Position numbers and translations under genes: made by a program. Shown here one piece after another: positions 4,975 through 5,921 of a stretch of DNA of 5,921 nt. Position 1 is the stretch's first letter. Every line of letters starts with the position of its first letter. Origin of the DNA: Bacteroidetes bacterium 4572_114 (GTDB taxonomy: Bacteria; Bacteroidota; Bacteroidia; Bacteroidales; 4484-276); the NCBI GenBank assembly GCA_002254335.1, contig NIVA01000199.1:1-5921 (forward strand), given 5' to 3'. The notes beneath the pieces are model-generated. The model did not search any database. It saw nothing but the letters and a program-made list of their open reading frames with translations, and was not told the origin of the DNA.

Positions 4975-5921
4975 ATGAGTTTTAAAACGAAACATAAAAT
5001 TATTAATGGAGACAGCCGAAAAATGGCTGAATTAGACGATAAATCAGTTGATTTAGTTATTACCTCACCACCATATTGGCAATTAAAAGATTATGGAACT
5101 GAAAACCAAATTGGGTATAACGATAGCTATGAAGAATATATTAACAATTTGAATCTTGTTTGGAAAGAAAGTTATAGAGTTCTTAATAATGGATGTCGTT
5201 TATGTGTAAATATTGGCGACCAATTTGCAAGAGCTGTTTATTACGGTCGATATAAAGTTATTCCAATAAGAACGGAAATAATAAAATTTTGCGAAGCTAT
5301 TGGATTTGATTATATGGGTGCTATAATTTGGCAGAAAAAAACCACATCAAATACTACTGGCGGAGCATCTTTAATGGGGAGTTATCCAACACCAAGAAAT
5401 GGTATTTTATCAATTGATTATGAGTTTATTTTATTGTTTAAAAAACTGGGAGCCCCGTTAAGACCAAGTAGGGAAATAAAAGAACAATCAAAAATGACCA
5501 AGGAAGAATGGAAAACATATTTTGATGGGCATTGGAATTTTGGTGGAGCAAGACAAGACGGGCACATCGCAATGTTTCCGGAAGAATTGCCCAAAAGACT
5601 TATAAAAATGTTTTCTTTTGTTGGTGATACTGTTCTTGACCCATTTCTTGGAAGTGGAACAACTTCACTCGTTGCAAAAAAATTAAACAGAAATTCGGTT
5701 GGTTATGAGATGAACCCTGAGTTTATATCTTATATTGAAAGGAAGCTAGGAATAAATCAAGGAGACATTTTTAATTCTGATTATAGTTTTATAAAACAAG
5801 AAAAGATAAATATTGACTTTAAGAATGAAATAAAAAAATTACCATATATTTTTGAAGATTTTCACAAATTTGATAAAAAAACCGACCCGAAAAAACTTCA
5901 ATTTGGTTCTAAAATTGACCA
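4975..5921 (+). CDS. Beta-class DNA methyltransferase, N4-cytosine or N6-adenine (3' partial)
   Basis: The frame is open from ATG 4975 to the window edge, 315 codons, with no stop, so the C-terminus is missing. The motif order is that of beta-class amino-methyltransferases: catalytic motif IV TSPPYW at residues 30-35, LCVNIGD at 76-82, a middle region probably holding target recognition, motif X HIAMFPEELPKRL from residue 197, then the S-adenosylmethionine-binding motif I DPFLGSGTT (222-230) and the acidic motif II residue in GYEMN (Glu 245). SPPY is more typical of N4-cytosine enzymes, and DPPY or NPPY of N6-adenine enzymes, so m4C is favoured but unproven. After about residue 255 the chain continues into a Lys-rich extension of at least 60 residues outside the catalytic core. 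The gene is strikingly A/T-rich, with many TTA, ATA, AGA and AAA codons, unlike the carboxylase before it. A restriction endonuclease partner would be expected beyond the window, or this is an orphan methylase. Target sequence unknown. Confidence 0.92.
   Translation, partial: MSFKTKHKIINGDSRKMAELDDKSVDLVITSPPYWQLKDYGTENQIGYNDSYEEYINNLNLVWKESYRVLNNGCRLCVNIGDQFARAVYYGRYKVIPIRTEIIKFCEAIGFDYMGAIIWQKKTTSNTTGGASLMGSYPTPRNGILSIDYEFILLFKKLGAPLRPSREIKEQSKMTKEEWKTYFDGHWNFGGARQDGHIAMFPEELPKRLIKMFSFVGDTVLDPFLGSGTTSLVAKKLNRNSVGYEMNPEFISYIERKLGINQGDIFNSDYSFIKQEKINIDFKNEIKKLPYIFEDFHKFDKKTDPKKLQFGSKID

Overview
The window looks like a piece of a Bacteroidota chromosome, probably from an uncultured lineage. 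Three things support this: a large secreted protein ending in a type IX secretion (T9SS) type A sorting domain; a TAnnTTTG-type -7 promoter box with a very short leader; and little Shine-Dalgarno signal before most starts. Genus and species cannot be read from this sequence. All genes lie on the + strand.

Layout. (1) 1-1830: the 3' part of a modular secreted protein gene, with a GEVED-like domain, a carboxypeptidase-regulatory-like domain, two tandem 65-residue GW...DLF...WP modules, a beta-rich segment and a T9SS sorting domain. (2) 1831-2030: an intergenic region with four copies of a 15-bp element in alternating orientation; two of them form a strong 15-bp hairpin. A good Bacteroidota -7 box follows. 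(3) 2031-2907: an MBL-fold metallo-hydrolase gene that looks broken. Its first 33 codons are tandemly duplicated (99 bp, perfect), and the segment joining the N-terminal strand to the rest of the fold is missing and out of frame. (4) 2908-3278: a gene-free region holding 26 degenerate heptanucleotide repeats (CAYCNNN), extremely poor in G on the + strand. (5) 3279-4886: an intact acyl-CoA carboxylase carboxyltransferase, best read as the beta subunit of methylcrotonyl-CoA carboxylase, with a TTG start. (6) 4975 to the window end: an AT-rich beta-class DNA methyltransferase (TSPPYW, then DPFLGSGTT), cut by the window edge. It looks like horizontally acquired restriction-modification or orphan-methylase DNA.

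The genes do not form one pathway. The carboxylase implies leucine/isovalerate catabolism, but its biotin-carboxylase partner is not in the window. The most notable features are non-coding or damaged: the phased heptad array, the inverted 15-mer family, and the duplication plus deletion at the head of the MBL gene. I see no convincing new multi-gene system. The heptad array is the best candidate for something undescribed.
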